Below, piece by piece: positions 62,001 through 64,000 of a stretch of 64,000 nucleotides of DNA. The DNA comes from Bradysia coprophila (lineage: Eukaryota > Arthropoda > Insecta > Diptera > Sciaridae). A program made the translations under genes and the position numbers. Under the pieces are notes generated by a model, which made no database searches, was not told the DNA's origin, and saw only the letters and a program-made list of their open reading frames with translations. The DNA lies in contig NC_050735.1 of assembly GCF_014529535.1 (NCBI RefSeq), forward strand, positions 5,529,739-5,593,738, read 5' to 3'. Position 1 is the first letter of the stretch. Each line of letters opens with the position of its first letter.

Positions 62001-63888
62001 GTCGTGGCAGTTCGAAAGTCGGGTATTCCAGGCTGAACTTGTTACTGGCAGTGAAAGGCTCTAATCAAACAAAAAATTGAGTGTAGACTACAATTTCAGC
62101 GAAGCGTCCACAGGTCTCTTCCATACCGTACTGTAAAAACGTGTTTTACGCTGGAAGACTGAAATTCGACGGATTTAGACACGCAAACTACTGTCAAACG
62201 TTCAATCTTTCTGTGCTTTGTTAGGTATTTGCGGCCGGGAATGTACTATTTTGACAGAAAATGATGTTATTCACAAGTCTTCAAAGCTTTCGTGAAAAAT
62301 ACTTTTTCAAATATGTCTCCGTCTGCCGTGTTAAAAGCCAAAAACACAGTATTTCATTTGTGTCTTCGTTTTAAAAGAGCTTTTGCGAGATTAAAGTTTT
62401 TTTGTATTTCACTTTTCCAATGGAATCCAAAAGATGCTCAAATATTTCGAAAGCTCTCCAAAGCAAACAAGTAATGCGATACGGGTGTTTAGGCGTAACA
62501 TGGCGCGGTAGCCGTGGATGACTGTTTGACAACTCAAATAACCTCGGAAAAGACATATTTCTCTTCATATTTAACCAAAAAAAAATTCCAGCAGCTTATG
62601 CTTATGGTTTAAAACAAAACTCTGTTGAGTAGTATGATGTGTCATCAGCGGATGTGCTAAGTTATGGATTGGCAACAGTGGTTTTAATTGGAAGAATTCC
62701 ATAATTCAATTTTATTTGGTGAAAAGTAAGCTTGTTGTTGGATCTAAGACAGAATTTGAGAGTCCGGCGTGCCGCCCTAAAATTCCACTAAATCCGTCAC
62801 AATCATAAAAAAGTTATGAAAAGAACTTAAAAAATACCTGGAATGCGTCCGGTTCGGTCCTACGGTAATCCGAACCGGATTTCAACCCGAAGTGGGACTC
62901 TTTGAACGGAATTTGACCTGATACTAAAATATTTGATTTCAGGTTCAACACGAACCTGAATTGGAACGACCCGAACCCCATGCGAGCCTCAAATTTTATG
63001 TTGCCACATAAACCGTAGAACTATAAACGTCTAGGTAACCCCGTTTCTTTTATATACAAAATTTTCCTCGTGAGAAATTCCTTTTGTTTTTTTTTTTTTC
63101 ACCTATAAGACAACCATATTCTCAATAAATATTTTTTTCTTCTAAAATCTAATTATGATACAATGACACTTTTGGCATATATTTTTGTCTCTTAAAATCG
63201 AACGAAAAATAAAAGTTAAACGAAACAACGTAACAGTTTCTCTGGTTAATGTTTTCTCATTGTTTTAGTGTGAAGTTCGTTATTCTCATGTAAATATTTT
63301 CGAAAATATTTTCACCTTCTACATCTAAATATAACGGTGGCAGTTTGTTTTTTTCTTTTCAATTTCTGTTTGAAATGTTTTTTATAAATAAATTTTCTCG
63401 TCGTCTGTTTTCCCACTTAACACTGCGATTGGTGTTAGGTATTTTTCATAAAAAATATTTCCCAAAAATATTTACATTATCTTCCTTTGGTTTTTGGCGG
63501 GTAATGTTTGAAGTTCTCGCTTATTTACCATTTTATTAATGCCCCTGTATCGTCGATTGCATCTGCTCCATCTATTTTCGTAATTTCCGCAGAAATGCAA
63601 ATTTCATTCAAAATCAATTAATTTATAAGAGAGCATCATTTCGATTTATTGATGCGTTTTAATAGATGGACGCAATGAACGAACCTCAAACATTCGCTCG
63701 AATAAACATACTCCGCATATCATCTCAATTTCCATCAATTTGGCTTATATATATACAATCCTCTACTGAAATGCATTCAAATTGCACAAATGTTAGTAAT
63801 GAATAGAACACCGCCACTGTCGTGTGTATAATATAGGAAACATTAAACAATTAAATGTGATACATCCGTTGTGTACGCCGACGAATAC
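62001..63888. other. Gene-free stretch before the partial exon
   Basis: Contains the CGAACC-rich tract at 62840-62990. Otherwise AT-rich and featureless; probably intron of the minus-strand gene. Confidence 0.45.
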
Positions 63889-64000
63889 CTGGGTGGTGGG
63901 GGTTTCTTAAAGTCTAAGCGACGATTCCGCACAATGTCCGTATCGCCAGGCCATGCTCGTTCGGGACCGCGCGGTCCCAGTTTCGGATAACGATTCTTGT
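63889..64000 (-). CDS. Partial coding exon running off the window end
   Basis: On the minus strand one frame is open from the window edge to a donor (CCCAG|GTATTCG). It reads [20 protein letters not shown] and continues with [10 protein letters not shown] and KKPPPP, ending in phase 2. The segment is clearly more GC-rich than its surroundings, and the other two minus frames have stops. I do not recognise the protein; basic and proline-rich composition is all that can be said. Transcription would continue leftwards into 57.4-63.9 kb, where I found no matching next exon, so that region may be its intron. Confidence 0.55.

Overview
The window looks like nuclear DNA of an insect, most likely a dipteran. 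It is AT-rich throughout. Its genes are small, split by many 55-190 nt GT-AG introns, and followed by AATAAA signals. The sequence between genes is packed with short transposon remnants. Lower Diptera is only my inference; no gene here fixes the species. I see no bacterial genes, no CRISPR array, no rRNA and no intact tRNA.

Layout: bases 1-21,600 hold no gene I can support, only dispersed repeats, foldback (MITE-like) elements and AT-rich unique sequence. At 21,611-22,925 (+) lies a three-exon gene for a 355-aa protein with two KEN motifs and a C-terminal single zinc finger. From 23 to 44 kb the window is again gene-poor, with a 1-kb cluster of foldback elements (24.0-25.0 kb), a decayed RTE-like reverse transcriptase (about 29.1-29.6 kb, minus) and the 3' end of a jockey/I-like retrotransposon (34.8-35.5 kb, plus).

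The gene-rich part is 44.6-54.8 kb. It holds a secreted phosphatidylethanolamine-binding protein (44,651-46,591, minus, 4 exons, 198 aa), the mitochondrial heme A synthase COX15 (47,287-49,128, minus, 5 exons, 419 aa) and a ZIP3/RNF212/Vilya-type meiotic RING protein (52,600-54,756, plus, 8 exons, 498 aa). The RING protein's tail carries seven 12-residue His/Gln/Gly repeats. I built these models by hand from ORFs, splice sites and phase; each closes in frame from ATG to stop. The three genes have unrelated jobs, and nothing suggests they work together.

Bases 55.4-57.4 kb hold a diverged direct duplication and then a 1.5-kb nearly perfect inverted repeat. From 57.4 to 63.9 kb there is AT-rich sequence with two adjacent MITEs that keep perfect target-site duplications and a tRNA-like SINE. 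The last about 110 bases appear to be a coding exon on the minus strand that continues beyond the window.

The strongest unusual signals are the repeat-bearing meiotic RING protein, the 1.5-kb palindrome, several MITE families with readable termini and target-site duplications (two of them 7 bp), a dispersed TATA-containing repeat that also sits in an intron, and two hairpins shaped like small-RNA precursors.
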